Part shown: positions 8,047-17,869 of the stretch, piece after piece | How positions within the stretch are numbered: the first letter of the stretch is position 1 | How the letters are laid out: every line of letters starts with the position of its first letter | The notes under the pieces: model-generated | Database searches by the model: none | What the model was told of the DNA's origin: nothing | Seen by the model: only the letters and a program-made list of their open reading frames with translations | Origin: Mesoflavibacter sp037029465 | Lineage (GTDB): Bacteria; Bacteroidota; Bacteroidia; Flavobacteriales; Flavobacteriaceae | Assembly: GCF_037029465.1 (NCBI RefSeq) | Contig: NZ_JAYMEM010000018.1 | Coordinates: 1 to 64,000 of the forward strand | Reading direction: 5' to 3' | Length of the DNA stretch: 64,000 nt | Position numbers and translations under genes: made by a program

Positions 8047-9150
8047 TTATTTTAAATCTTTCCACCAAGCTTCAAAAACTTGCGTGCTATCTTTTAATTT
8101 TACTACTTCACCAATTTTTGGCGTTACTAAAGAAACGTTTTCCGTTTTATTAGCTAGCGCTTCATCTAATGGCTCATACCAAGGATGATCTGAAAGCGTA
8201 AACTTTGAGTTATGAACTGGAAACAGTTTTTGTGTATTCAACTCTTCTGCAACTTGATATAATTGTTTAGGTAATAAGTGTATCTGATTCCAGTTCTCAC
8301 TATACTGACCTTGCTCAATAATTGACAAATCAAAAGGACCATATTTAGCCGCAATATCTTTGTAGAATGTATCGTAACCGCTATCACCACCAATGTAGAT
8401 ATTATTACTTTTTGTATTTAGCACATAAGACGCCCATAAACTTTTATTTCTTTTGATACCTCTTCCTGAAAAATGACGTGCTGGTGTTGCTGTCAATTTT
8501 ACGCCTTCAAATTCAATAGCTTCGTACCAATCTAGCTCGTTAATTTTAGATGCTTCATAACCCCAATATTCAAAATGCTGACCTACACCTAATCCACAAA
8601 CTACTTTATCAACTTTAGACTTTAACTTTAAAATTGTTTCATAATCCAAATGATCCCAATGATCGTGAGAAATAATTAAATAATCAATATCAGGTAAATC
8701 TTCTACAACATAATTATTAGTTCCTTTAAATGCATTAGTCATAAAAGAAAATGGTGCTGCATAACCACAAAACACAGGATCTACTAAAAACGTTTTTCCA
8801 TCTAATCTCATAAAATAAGATGAATGTCCAAACCATATTAACACATCTTCTTTCTCATCTAAAACTTTAATATCTGTTGAAACAGATGGTAAACTATCTT
8901 CTGGTTTTACTTTGTACTTTTTAGCAAATATGAAATCCCACATAGCGCCTATTGTGCTTTTATCTGAAGTCATAACAGCAGTCTCACTTAAATTTTTAAA
9001 TGATCCGTCTTTATAATTTGGGGATTTTTTAATACGTTCTAAACGTTCGCCTTTAGGATGTTGTCCAAATTTTGACTGATTGAGTATCATAACAGTTATT
9101 AAAGATATAAGTAATACAATACCCAATAAGATTTTTAAAAAGCGTTTCAT
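8047..9150 (-). CDS. Membrane-anchored metallo-beta-lactamase-fold hydrolase (NAPE-PLD/UlaG-like)
   Basis: A 367-aa protein with one N-terminal hydrophobic segment (about residues 5-23) and a metallo-beta-lactamase domain. Its metal motif is HDHWDH at 162-167, with additional ligands likely in PARHFSG, GGDSGYD and PVHNSKF. The WFGHSSYFMRLDGKTFLVDPVF strand is characteristic of the YhfI/RomA/NAPE-hydrolysing phospholipase D group. Such proteins hydrolyse phosphodiester or ester bonds, but the substrate here is unknown. It is a single gene with its own full promoter, upstream of the AraC gene. Confidence 0.85.
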   Translation of the reverse strand: MKRFLKILLGIVLLISLITVMILNQSKFGQHPKGERLERIKKSPNYKDGSFKNLSETAVMTSDKSTIGAMWDFIFAKKYKVKPEDSLPSVSTDIKVLDEKEDVLIWFGHSSYFMRLDGKTFLVDPVFCGYAAPFSFMTNAFKGTNNYVVEDLPDIDYLIISHDHWDHLDYETILKLKSKVDKVVCGLGVGQHFEYWGYEASKINELDWYEAIEFEGVKLTATPARHFSGRGIKRNKSLWASYVLNTKSNNIYIGGDSGYDTFYKDIAAKYGPFDLSIIEQGQYSENWNQIHLLPKQLYQVAEELNTQKLFPVHNSKFTLSDHPWYEPLDEALANKTENVSLVTPKIGEVVKLKDSTQVFEAWWKDLK

Positions 9151-9177
9151 ATCGTTTGGGTTAATTTATTAGAAATG

Positions 9178-9206
9178 CAAAGTTAAAGAGACCTAAGAAA
9201 ATCCAA
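9178..9206 (-). promoter_or_regulatory. Promoter of the metallo-beta-lactamase-fold gene
   Basis: On the minus strand TTG (9204-9206) is followed after 18 nt by TAACTTTG (9178-9185). Both elements and the spacing fit the Bacteroidota sigma-ABfr consensus. The ATG is 27 nt further down. Confidence 0.65.
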
Positions 9207-9281
9207 CTATCTTCATTACTGAAAATATTACCTGAATTACTGAAACTGAAACATACGTTTTATAAAAAAGATCAAAATAAA

Positions 9282-9318
9282 AAAATCGCTTAGAATCTTA
9301 CGATTACTAAGCGATTTT
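9282..9318 (-). terminator. Intrinsic terminator of tRNA-Asp
   Basis: A 12-bp perfect stem (AAAATCGCTTAG pairs with CTAAGCGATTTT) with a 13-nt loop begins 2 nt after the tRNA 3' end on the minus strand and is followed by a T-rich run. Confidence 0.85.
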
Positions 9319-9319
9319 G

Positions 9320-9393
9320 CGGTCTGGACGGGATTCGAACCCGCGACCCCCTGCGTGACAGGCAGATATTCTAACCAGCTGAACTACCAGACC
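9320..9393 (-). tRNA. tRNA-Asp (anticodon GTC)
   Basis: Read on the minus strand, 74 nt fold into a complete cloverleaf. The acceptor stem is GGTCTGG/CCAGACC, the anticodon loop is CTGTCAC giving GTC, and the T-arm is GCGGG TTCGAAT CCCGT. The discriminator is G. CCA is not encoded. The gene has its own promoter and terminator. Confidence 0.97.
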
Positions 9394-9411
9394 GTTGCTT
9401 TATTGCGAGGG

Positions 9412-9441
9412 CAAATATACACTGCAAATTTAATTTCTCAA
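9412..9441 (-). promoter_or_regulatory. Promoter of tRNA-Asp
   Basis: TTG (9439-9441), a 19-nt spacer and TATATTTG (9412-9419) on the minus strand form a perfect Bacteroidota promoter, 18 nt ahead of the mature tRNA 5' end. Confidence 0.75.
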
Positions 9442-9459
9442 ATATTTTTAGTGTTTTTT

Positions 9460-10389
9460 TTAAATAAATTTTTGTCGCTCTATCATATACGTTGTCAAAA
9501 TTTTATTAAAACCTTGATTTATATCGGATTGCACATATTTTATTTGATACTGCAAACATTTTAATTTTAGATTTTTAAAGTATACTTCCACTGCATAACT
9601 ATAATTTTCCTTTACACTTTGTGCGTATAAGTTGACATGCTCTCCTGTTTCTACGTCAATAAATCGTTTTGGCTTGTTCTCAAAATCAAAAGTTAATTCT
9701 TTTTCTTTATCATATACATGAAAAAGAACTACTTCATGTTTATTATGCTTTAAATGTCTTAATGCTTCAAATAATTTATCTTCATTAGTTTCAGTTTGAA
9801 ACATATCCGTAAAAAGAAATATCAAAGATCTACGATGAATTTTTTCTGCTATTTGATGTAAATAAGTATAAGTTTCGGTTTGTTTACTTTCTTCTTTAGT
9901 ATGTAGAGTATTTTCAAGTTGATGAATTAACATCTGGTGATGCCTATCACTTCCTTTTTCTGGCGCATAAAAATCATAATTATCACTATAAATACTTAAC
10001 CCGACCGCATCTCTTTGCTTTTTTAATATATGCATTAAGGATGCACTAGCTAAAGCAGAAAAAGCAATTTTATTTAAATTATCAATAGAAAAATTAGAAA
10101 CTTTTGGATAATGCATAGAACTGCTATTATCCAATATGATATGGCATCTAAGATTGGTTTCGTCATCATATCGTTTGGTATATAGCTTATCTGTTTTTGC
10201 AAATAACTTCCAATCTATATGACGCGTACTTTCTCCTTGATTATAAATTTTGTGTTCTGCAAATTCTGCTGAAAACCCATGAAACGGACTTTTATGCATT
10301 CCTGAGATAAAACCTTCTACGACTTGTTTTGCTAAGTGCTCTAGGTTTTTAAATCCGCCTGCTTTATTTAGTTCGTTTTGTAAATTCAT
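9460..10389 (-). CDS. DUF58 domain-containing protein
   Basis: A 309-aa cytoplasmic protein of the DUF58 family, a von Willebrand A-like fold. The family signature RHIDWKLFAKTDKLYTKRYDDETN lies near residues 37-60, and the MIDAS-like strand HIILDNSSSMHY has the DxSxS pattern. DUF58 genes usually sit beside a MoxR AAA+ ATPase and vWA/BatA genes, but here no moxR neighbour is present in the window. Probably a chaperone or assembly adaptor. The molecular role is not established. Confidence 0.87.
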   Translation of the reverse strand: MNLQNELNKAGGFKNLEHLAKQVVEGFISGMHKSPFHGFSAEFAEHKIYNQGESTRHIDWKLFAKTDKLYTKRYDDETNLRCHIILDNSSSMHYPKVSNFSIDNLNKIAFSALASASLMHILKKQRDAVGLSIYSDNYDFYAPEKGSDRHHQMLIHQLENTLHTKEESKQTETYTYLHQIAEKIHRRSLIFLFTDMFQTETNEDKLFEALRHLKHNKHEVVLFHVYDKEKELTFDFENKPKRFIDVETGEHVNLYAQSVKENYSYAVEVYFKNLKLKCLQYQIKYVQSDINQGFNKILTTYMIERQKFI

Positions 10390-10412
10390 GAATTTTAAAT
10401 TTCATCTAAAAT

Positions 10413-10444
10413 AAAAAAAGGTTTACCATTACAGCAAACCTTTT
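10413..10444 (-). terminator. Terminator after trxA
   Basis: The minus strand has AAAAGGTTT and AAACCTTTT arms (right arm 10416-10424, left arm 10436-10444) with an 11-nt loop and a following T run, 28 nt beyond the thioredoxin stop codon. Confidence 0.7.
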
Positions 10445-10471
10445 AGTTTATATTTATTTTTTTCTAATGGA

Positions 10472-10789
10472 TTATAATAAAGAATCTAATGCTTCTGCGT
10501 AAGCATTTTTAGGCGCTACACCAACTTGGCGACCTACTACTTCTCCGTTTTGAAATACTAATACTGTTGGGATATTACGCACACCATATTTAGCAGCAAA
10601 CTCTTGATTTGCATCTACATCTACTTTACCAATCACAGCTTTACCTTCGTACTCTGTGCTTAACTCATCAATAATTGGTCCTACCATACGACATGGTCCA
10701 CACCAAGCAGCCCAAAAGTCTACCATTACAGGCTTATCACTGTTTAATACTTGCTCTTCAAAAGTTGCATCTGTAATTTCTAATGCCAT
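10472..10789 (-). CDS. trxA: Thioredoxin
   Basis: A 105-aa cytoplasmic thioredoxin that reduces protein disulfides using electrons from thioredoxin reductase. The redox motif W29-C30-G31-P32-C33 lies in FWAAWCGPCRM, and the cis-Pro segment is RNIPTVLVF. The size is exactly that of canonical thioredoxin 1. It is downstream of dnaE on the same strand with a 127-nt gap, so it is probably transcribed separately. Confidence 0.96.
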   Translation of the reverse strand: MALEITDATFEEQVLNSDKPVMVDFWAAWCGPCRMVGPIIDELSTEYEGKAVIGKVDVDANQEFAAKYGVRNIPTVLVFQNGEVVGRQVGVAPKNAYAEALDSLL

Positions 10790-10916
10790 AATAATATAAT
10801 TTAATTGTGTTCTTAATTCGTGTTAATATGCAATATTAGTCAAAAATTTTACCAAAACTTACAACCTATCAATTTGTTTTAATTATTGCTGTATTGGTTT
10901 GGGTTATGTTATTGAT

Positions 10917-13900
10917 TTAATTCAACTTAAAATAAACCTGCTCGTTTTCTAACTCGTCCAAAAGCTCTTGACTTACCTTTACTTTTTGTTTACGACTAGG
11001 CATAGTTAATTTAACCTGATCTCTATTATCATAAACTACAAAATTTAACGCTTGATTACCTGGATGAAGATTCACCAAATCCTTTAAACGTTGAATTTTT
11101 TCTACATCTAAATCTTTAATATTTAATTGAATTGAAAGCTTTTTAGCGTAGCTTTCTAAAACATCTTGTAAAAGTTGAAAGTTATTAAATTGAAGTCTTG
11201 GGTCACTTTTCTTACCTGTATCTCTATTTACCCAACCTTCTCGTACAAAGACCTTAACGTAAACAAAATTATTTTGCAGTAAAAAATGTCTGAACTTTAA
11301 ATATTCTTCGCCAAAGATTCTAAACTCATAAGTATCTGTATAATCCTCTACAGTAAATAATGCCCAACCTTTACCTTGTTTACTTACACGGTGTTGCACA
11401 TCTGTAACAACTCCGCCAAAAGTCATTTCTCTATTGACATATTTTTCAAGATCGTTAAATACCGATAAATTAGCATTGCAGAAGGTTTTCAATTCTATTT
11501 TGAAATCATCTAACGGATGCCCAGAAATATATACACCTACAACTTCACGTTCTTTTGCTAGCTTTTCCATGGTTCCCCAAGTTTCACATTCTGGTATTGC
11601 AGGTTCTTCAATTTGAACTTCACTTTCACCACCAAAAAGACTTACTTGCGCAGAATTTTCGTTTTCTTGATGTCTTGCTCCGTATTTAATAGCTTTTTCT
11701 AAAAAGGTCAAATCACCGCCATCTTTATAAAAATATTGAGCTCTGTGCGTATCTCCTAACTCATCAAAACCACCAGCTAACGCTAAGTTTTCAAATGCTT
11801 TTTTATTAGCAGCACGCAAATCTATACGTTTTGCTAAGTCAAATATTGAAGTATATGGTCCGTTTTCCTTTCTGTTTTCTACAATCGTTTTTACTGCTCC
11901 GTGACCAACACCTTTAATTGCTCCCATACCAAAGCGTACCGCATTATCTTTGTTTACCGAGAATTTATAAAACGATTCGTTTACATCTGGTCCTAAAACT
12001 TGCAATTTCATTCGTTTACATTCTTCCATAAAGAAAGTGACTTGCTTGATATCGCTCATATTATTAGACAGTACCGCCGCCATGTATTCTGCTGGATAAT
12101 GCGCTTTTAAATAAGCCGTTTGATAAGCAATCCAAGCATAACATGTAGAGTGAGATTTATTGAAGGCATAACTAGCAAATGCTTCCCAGTCTTTCCAGAT
12201 TTTTTCAAGTTTTTTAGCATCGTGACCGTTAGCACTTGCTTGCTCGATAAATTTAGGTTTCATCTTATCAAGTACCGCAATTTGCTTTTTACCCATTGCC
12301 TTACGCAATACATCGGCTTCACCTTTTGTGAAATCGGCTAGCTTTTGTGATAATAACATTACTTGCTCTTGATAAACTGTAATTCCGTAAGTTTCTTTTA
12401 AGTATTCTTCCATTGCTGGTAAGTCATACTCGATATCTTCGTCACCGTGTTTTCTTCTTACGAAACTTGGAATATATTCCATTGGTCCTGGACGATATAA
12501 TGCATTCATCGCAATTAAATCGTCAAAAACTGTTGGTTTAAGATCTTTTAAGTGTTTTTGCATTCCAGGAGATTCATATTGAAATACTCCAACTGTTTCT
12601 CCTCTTTGGAATAAAGCAAAGGTTTTTTCATCATCTAAAGGAAAACTTTCTGGATCTAACTGAATATCGTGTTTTGCCTTTACAATTTTTACAGTATCCT
12701 TAATTAAGGTTAAGGTTTTTAACCCTAAAAAATCCATTTTTAGAAGTCCTGCACTTTCAACAACCGAGTTATCAAATTGAGTGACGTATAAATCTGAATC
12801 TTTTGCGGTAGAAACCGGCACAAACTTAGTAATATCGTCTGGTGTAATAATCACACCACATGCGTGAATACCTGTGTTTCTTACAGAACCTTCTAACGCT
12901 CTTGCTGTATTTACCGTTTCGGCTTCAAGACCTACTCCATCAGAAATACTTAAAAGCTCTGTAATCTTTTCTAAATCTTCAGACCTGAATTTTTGACCAA
13001 GCTCTTTTTCATCTAAACCAAAAATCTTATTTAGCTTAGACATATTCGGGATTAACTTTGCAATTCTGTCTGCATCAAAAAGTGGCAAATCTAATACACG
13101 AGCAGTATCACGAATACTACTTTTTGCCGCCATAGTACCGTAAGTAATGATTTGCGCCACTTGGTTAGCACCATATTTTTCGATGACATAATCCATTACT
13201 CGGCTACGACCTTCGTCATCAAAATCGATATCAATATCTGGCATACTGATACGATCTGGATTAAGAAAACGCTCAAAAAGCAGATTGTACTGTATTGGGT
13301 CTATATTGGTAATCCACAAACAGTAAGCTACAACAGATCCTGCTGCACTACCACGACCAGGACCAACGGATACATCCATGTTTCTTGCTTCGCGAATAAA
13401 ATCTTCTACAATTAGGAAATATCCTGGATAACCTGTGTTTTCTATAACTTCAAGCTCAAAATCTAAACGTTCTTTTATATCGTCTGTAATTTCGCCATAA
13501 CGCTTTTTTGCTCCTTCGTAGGTTAAGTGTTTTAGATAGGCATTTTCTCCTCTTTTTCCACCATCAACCTCATCTTCTGGATGCTTAAATTCTTCTGGAA
13601 TATTAAATGCTGGTAACAAGACATCTCTTGCTAAATCAAAAGGTTCGATTTTATCTACAACTTCTTGAATATTGCTAATCGCTTCAGGAATATCTTTAAA
13701 TAACTCCTTCATTTCTTCAGAAGACTTAAAGTAATATTCTTGATTTGGCAACCCGTAACGGTAACCACGACCACGACCTATTGGCGTTGATTGCTTTTCG
13801 CCATCTTTTACACACAATAAAATATCATGCGCATTGGCATCGTCTTTTTTACCGTAGTAGGTATTGTTGGTCGCTAGTAATTTTATATTATGCTTTTTTG

Positions 13901-15302
13901 AAAACTCAACCAATGTTTGATTTACACGATTTTCGTCTTCTTGACCATGTCGCATTAACTCGATATACAAGTCGTCTTGAAAAGTTTCTTTCCACCAAAA
14001 CAAAGCTTCTTCAGCTTGCGATTCACCTACATTTAAAACTTTACTAGGCACTTCACCGTAAAGGTTTCCTGTCAAACAAATAACGTCTTCTTTATATTGT
14101 TCTATTAGTTTTTTATCAATACGCGGCACATAATAAAAGCCATCTACGAACGCGTGAGATGATAATTTTGCAAGATTATGATACCCTTTTTTGCTTTTAG
14201 CAAGCAACACTATTTGGTAACCATTATCTTTTCTGGTTTTGTCTGTATGGTCTTCGCAAACAAAAAACTCGCAACCTACAATTGCTTTAATTTCGTTTGC
14301 AACTGGTGGATTACCTTGTTCTGCAGCAGCTTCATTTTTGGCTTTTACCGATTTGTTATGCCCATTTATTGCTCTAACAAAATGAAATGCGCCCATCATA
14401 TTTGCATGATCGGTTAGCGCTACTGCTGGCATATTATGCTCTGCTGCAAGGTTAACCAAATCTGAAATACTTATAGTAGATTGAAGTACCGAAAACTGCG
14501 AGTGATTGTGCAAATGCGCAAAATCTACAGATTTAAGGTCTTCTATATTTTCTTTTATTTCTGCTGAAGAAATTCCGCCAGATTCCTGCTTTTTTAATTG
14601 CTCTCGGATTTTATCACTTTCTCTTTTTAGATTTAAGTGCTTTAATCCAATAAGCCGAATTGGTTGCGGATTTTCTTTATTAAAACGCTCAAAATAATCT
14701 GGTTGAACATCTAATTGTTCTTTGGTATATTCTTTACGTCTAACAAGTTCTAAAAAACAACGTGTTGTTGCCTCAACGTCTGCTGTTGCATTATGCGCTT
14801 CGGCAAAAGGTTGATTAAATAAAAATTGGTGTAACTCGGTTAAAGTTGGTAATTTAAACTTACCGCCACGTCCACCTGGTATTTTACAAAGTTCTGCAGT
14901 ATGCTCTGTACAAGTATCTAAAACTGGTAATTCTTGCAAAGGGTTTTCTACACTTTGGCGAACAAACTCTGCACCCATAATATTTAAATCAAAACCTACA
15001 TTTTGACCGACAACAAACTTTGTTTTACTTAAAGCTTCGTTGAATTTTTCTAAAACTTCAGCCAAAGGAATTCCCTGCTGTTGAGCCAATTCTGTTGAAA
15101 TACCATGGATACGCTCTGCATCATAAGGAATATCAAAACCTTCTGGTTTTACTAAATAATCTTGATGATCAATACAGTCACCCATCTCGTCATGTAATTG
15201 CCATGCTATTTGGATACATCTAGGCCAATTATCTACATCCGTAATTGGTGCATCCCAACGTTTTGGTAATCCGGTAGTTTCTGTATCAAAAATTAAGTAC
15301 AT
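10917..15302 (-). CDS. dnaE: DNA polymerase III alpha subunit with fused N-terminal proofreading exonuclease
   Basis: A 1461-aa replicative polymerase. Residues 1-190 form a DEDDh 3'-5' exonuclease of the epsilon/DnaQ type (D6, E8, D105, H170, D175), here fused in cis. A PHP domain starts near 262 (HLHNHSQFS, then ALTDHANM). It is followed by the family C polymerase palm with the catalytic aspartates in PDIDIDFDDEGR, the fingers, the helix-hairpin-helix region, and a C-terminal OB-fold (MTFGGVVTDVQHRVSK). Fused exonuclease-DnaE architecture is usual in Bacteroidota but differs from the enterobacterial arrangement of a separate dnaQ. Confidence 0.97.
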   Translation of the reverse strand: MYLIFDTETTGLPKRWDAPITDVDNWPRCIQIAWQLHDEMGDCIDHQDYLVKPEGFDIPYDAERIHGISTELAQQQGIPLAEVLEKFNEALSKTKFVVGQNVGFDLNIMGAEFVRQSVENPLQELPVLDTCTEHTAELCKIPGGRGGKFKLPTLTELHQFLFNQPFAEAHNATADVEATTRCFLELVRRKEYTKEQLDVQPDYFERFNKENPQPIRLIGLKHLNLKRESDKIREQLKKQESGGISSAEIKENIEDLKSVDFAHLHNHSQFSVLQSTISISDLVNLAAEHNMPAVALTDHANMMGAFHFVRAINGHNKSVKAKNEAAAEQGNPPVANEIKAIVGCEFFVCEDHTDKTRKDNGYQIVLLAKSKKGYHNLAKLSSHAFVDGFYYVPRIDKKLIEQYKEDVICLTGNLYGEVPSKVLNVGESQAEEALFWWKETFQDDLYIELMRHGQEDENRVNQTLVEFSKKHNIKLLATNNTYYGKKDDANAHDILLCVKDGEKQSTPIGRGRGYRYGLPNQEYYFKSSEEMKELFKDIPEAISNIQEVVDKIEPFDLARDVLLPAFNIPEEFKHPEDEVDGGKRGENAYLKHLTYEGAKKRYGEITDDIKERLDFELEVIENTGYPGYFLIVEDFIREARNMDVSVGPGRGSAAGSVVAYCLWITNIDPIQYNLLFERFLNPDRISMPDIDIDFDDEGRSRVMDYVIEKYGANQVAQIITYGTMAAKSSIRDTARVLDLPLFDADRIAKLIPNMSKLNKIFGLDEKELGQKFRSEDLEKITELLSISDGVGLEAETVNTARALEGSVRNTGIHACGVIITPDDITKFVPVSTAKDSDLYVTQFDNSVVESAGLLKMDFLGLKTLTLIKDTVKIVKAKHDIQLDPESFPLDDEKTFALFQRGETVGVFQYESPGMQKHLKDLKPTVFDDLIAMNALYRPGPMEYIPSFVRRKHGDEDIEYDLPAMEEYLKETYGITVYQEQVMLLSQKLADFTKGEADVLRKAMGKKQIAVLDKMKPKFIEQASANGHDAKKLEKIWKDWEAFASYAFNKSHSTCYAWIAYQTAYLKAHYPAEYMAAVLSNNMSDIKQVTFFMEECKRMKLQVLGPDVNESFYKFSVNKDNAVRFGMGAIKGVGHGAVKTIVENRKENGPYTSIFDLAKRIDLRAANKKAFENLALAGGFDELGDTHRAQYFYKDGGDLTFLEKAIKYGARHQENENSAQVSLFGGESEVQIEEPAIPECETWGTMEKLAKEREVVGVYISGHPLDDFKIELKTFCNANLSVFNDLEKYVNREMTFGGVVTDVQHRVSKQGKGWALFTVEDYTDTYEFRIFGEEYLKFRHFLLQNNFVYVKVFVREGWVNRDTGKKSDPRLQFNNFQLLQDVLESYAKKLSIQLNIKDLDVEKIQRLKDLVNLHPGNQALNFVVYDNRDQVKLTMPSRKQKVKVSQELLDELENEQVYFKLN

Positions 15303-15400
15303 TAAGGTATTTTTAGATGTTTTCTAGAAAAAATTAGAGCTTATAAATGTACGTAGAAATTTCTCTTTTTTAAAGCGAAGTTATAAACAGTTATACACAA

Positions 15401-15430
15401 AAAAATCCAGTAAAGTTTTACTGGATTTTT
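15401..15430 (-). terminator. Terminator after the PA2169-family gene
   Basis: A long palindrome with arms AAAAATCCAGTAAA and TTTACTGGATTTTT, flanked by A and T runs, lies 26 nt beyond the stop at 15456. It would isolate this gene from dnaE. Confidence 0.8.
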
Positions 15431-15455
15431 TAATTATATATTTAGTAATTTAGAA

Positions 15456-15905
15456 TTATGACACTAATTCTTCATGTACTTTTTCTGTGTTAATTGCTGC
15501 TTGAATAGCATTACGATGTCTAAAAATTAACTCGTCTATTGTTGGCGGTAAGTTATTTTCTTTCATCATTTGATCATATTCTTTCAAGCTTTTTTCTTCT
15601 CCTCTAATTGCTTCTTCAATAATTTTTTCTTCGTTATTAGAAGATAATGCAGATTTTAGACTCATCCAGTTTCTATGAACTGTTCCTTTAAAAGTGCCAG
15701 AATCTTCTGGAGTTTCACCATATCTTAAAATTTCTGTTCTCAACTCTTTAGCAAATTGACTGCGCTCTGATGCTCTTCTTTTGAAAAAGATTTTTAAATT
15801 TTTGTCGTCTACATTAGACATTGCATTTAAATACCCTTTTTCGGCATCATAATTTTTCACTAATAACTCGTTTAATTTGTTTGAAATTTCTTCACTATAA
15901 CTCAT
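15456..15905 (-). CDS. PA2169/DUF2383 family four-helix-bundle protein
   Basis: A 149-aa helical protein matching the PA2169 family (DUF2383), with ferritin-like helices: KNYDAEKGYLNAM, FFKRRASERSQFAKEL and the repeated IRGEEKSLKEYDQMM. Conserved acidic residues are spaced as in ferritin-like bundles, though metal binding is not proven. Family members are often stress or stationary-phase induced. The gene stands alone between terminators. Function unknown. Confidence 0.82.
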   Translation of the reverse strand: MSYSEEISNKLNELLVKNYDAEKGYLNAMSNVDDKNLKIFFKRRASERSQFAKELRTEILRYGETPEDSGTFKGTVHRNWMSLKSALSSNNEEKIIEEAIRGEEKSLKEYDQMMKENNLPPTIDELIFRHRNAIQAAINTEKVHEELVS

Positions 15906-16080
15906 AATATCTTTTCATTTTAAATTTCAATAAGTTCTTTATAGATGTGTATTGTTTCACATCTGCTTACTTAAAGGTAATATGAATTACGAAGGATCCC
16001 AAGCGTTTAACAAGGTTTGTGATTGTCTTAAGACTTATTAACAAAAGGATAAATTATTGATTGACAATATTTTTTCTAAT

Positions 16081-16112
16081 AAAAAAGGAGCTTCAATTGA
16101 AGCTCCTTTTTT
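16081..16112 (-). terminator. Terminator after the calcium-repeat lipoprotein gene
   Basis: A perfect 32-bp palindrome with arms AAAAAAGGAGCTTCAA and TTGAAGCTCCTTTTTT begins 22 nt beyond the stop at 16134. Confidence 0.85.
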
Positions 16113-16133
16113 ATTTATTGTTTATTTATGAAA

Positions 16134-17684
16134 TTAGTTTGCATCTAAATAATCTGGCGCAGAATCTGCATCTGAGTTTTGCGCATCATCAGGATTTCCG
16201 TCTCCGTTTGGATCTGGATTTTCGTCTATTGTTAACACACCATCATTATCGTCATCATTATCTAAGTAATCATCAATTCCATCAGAATCAAAGTCTTGAG
16301 AGTCTATAGGGTTACCATCTCCGTCATCATCTACAAACTCGTAAATGGTTAAAATACTATCTCCATCATCATCAGCATCTAAATAATTAGGTATTCCATC
16401 TCCATCTGTATCAATCACACCTTCGTAGATTGTAAATATGCCATCACCGTCATCGTCTTCATCAAGATAGTTAGGGATACCATCGCCATCTGTATCATCA
16501 TTTAATGGGTTACCATCACCATCAATATCTTCGTCCTCTGTTAAAACACCATCATTGTCTTCATCTAAATCTAAATAATCAGGTACACCATCTGCATCTG
16601 TATCTGCTGGATTACCATCTGCATCAAGGTTTAACTCGTCACTTGTTAAAATTCCATCATCATCATCGTCATCATCTAAATAATTTGGATTTAAATCGCT
16701 ATCAGTATCATCGTCTGTTAAATCGCCATTATTATTTAAATCTTCAATAGAGTTTGGCACACCATCTCCATCATCATCACCACAATCTAAACTATCTATG
16801 ATAGCTTGTAAGTCTCCGTTTGGATCACCACAAGTATCAATTTCTTCATTTAAATACTGGATGTATCTTGTACACATCTCCATAGTATTACCTAAAGTAG
16901 CATTATTGTAATCTGATTGCGCAGTCATTGTATTTGCACTAATCTGCTCACAAGTAACTTGGCAATTATTAACCATTACTTGATCAATAGTTTCTTGAAT
17001 AGTACCGTTCACATCACCACAATATTCAATTTGCGTATATAATGCATTGACATAGGCATTACACAATTGTTCATATAAAGCGGTTTCCATTAAATCTGCA
17101 TTATTATATGCCATCATTGCTTGTTGTACTTGCTCTTCTGCATCTACGCAAGTGAAGTAATTAGTTGTTGGTCCTGTAGTAAATGGAATATTATTAAAAA
17201 CTCCTTCTGTAAATCCAACCGAGTTAAATCCTGTTGGATTAAAGGCGTTAAAGTAAAATCTTCCAGACAACGTACCTTCTTCTAAGCTACCTGCTGTAAT
17301 ACTAACCATTCCGTCTGGACGATATAATTGCACACTTTCATCAGGTATCTTGTTTGTTGACCATAATACATTGTTTTCGTCTACAAAATTTGCAAAAGAT
17401 GCGTTGTACTGCATATCATAACAAGATCCTTGACCTATACTAATAGCTCCTGTACAATTTGTAGCGTCTTCTGGATAAGCTACTAAAGTAATTGTTTCTA
17501 AAGACGTTGAACCTTCTATTGTGATTACTCCATTTTCATCTACTTGAGCCGAGTATATATTTGCATTAAACAAAACACCATCTCCTTCTCTTTGAGCTTG
17601 AAACGTAGTTATGTTAAACTCATTTTCTTGACTACAACTAAACATTAATAACACCAAAAAGGCTAATGCAATTACTTTTCTCAT
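16134..17684 (-). CDS. Lipoprotein with thrombospondin type 3-like calcium-binding repeats
   Basis: A 516-aa exported lipoprotein (MRKVIALAFLVLLMFSC, lipid-anchored Cys17). The first half has no recognised domain. It contains paired short helices around evenly spaced Cys residues, such as EQLCNAYVNALYTQIEYCGD. From about residue 300 to the end it is a run of Asp-rich repeats, DxDGDGxPNxxDxDDDxDG, typical of thrombospondin type 3 calcium-binding modules. There is no T9SS sorting domain, so it is presumably held on the outer membrane by the lipid. Likely a surface calcium-binding or adhesion protein. Ligand unknown. Confidence 0.85.
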   Translation of the reverse strand: MRKVIALAFLVLLMFSCSQENEFNITTFQAQREGDGVLFNANIYSAQVDENGVITIEGSTSLETITLVAYPEDATNCTGAISIGQGSCYDMQYNASFANFVDENNVLWSTNKIPDESVQLYRPDGMVSITAGSLEEGTLSGRFYFNAFNPTGFNSVGFTEGVFNNIPFTTGPTTNYFTCVDAEEQVQQAMMAYNNADLMETALYEQLCNAYVNALYTQIEYCGDVNGTIQETIDQVMVNNCQVTCEQISANTMTAQSDYNNATLGNTMEMCTRYIQYLNEEIDTCGDPNGDLQAIIDSLDCGDDDGDGVPNSIEDLNNNGDLTDDDTDSDLNPNYLDDDDDDDGILTSDELNLDADGNPADTDADGVPDYLDLDEDNDGVLTEDEDIDGDGNPLNDDTDGDGIPNYLDEDDDGDGIFTIYEGVIDTDGDGIPNYLDADDDGDSILTIYEFVDDDGDGNPIDSQDFDSDGIDDYLDNDDDNDGVLTIDENPDPNGDGNPDDAQNSDADSAPDYLDAN

Positions 17685-17814
17685 TCTTAAACTTTTATAA
17701 ATTATTGATAATGTATAAACCTAATAATAACTTAGGAATAATAGTCCCCAAAAATAGAATAATTTTTCATTATAAATAATTGAAATTAAAAAGTATCCGT
17801 TTAAAAAAATATAG

Positions 17815-17822
17815 TATCTTTG
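17815..17822 (+). promoter_or_regulatory. Predicted -7 element of the rpsP operon
   Basis: TATCTTTG matches TAnnTTTG, 47 nt ahead of the rpsP ATG. No TTG lies at canonical distance, and the nearest is 32 nt upstream. Confidence 0.55.
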
Positions 17823-17869
17823 CGCACTTATTAATAACAGAGGTCGAGAACCTCACAAATTAATTTTTT

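Noticed and set aside
8047..9150. Beta-lactamase or anti-phage enzyme
   Set aside because: The motif set is that of the NAPE-PLD/UlaG-like hydrolases, and no resistance or defence genes surround it.
16505..16750. Open frame full of His and Tyr on the plus strand
   Set aside because: It is the antisense reading of the Asp/Gly-rich calcium repeats of the lipoprotein gene and has no signal or family.
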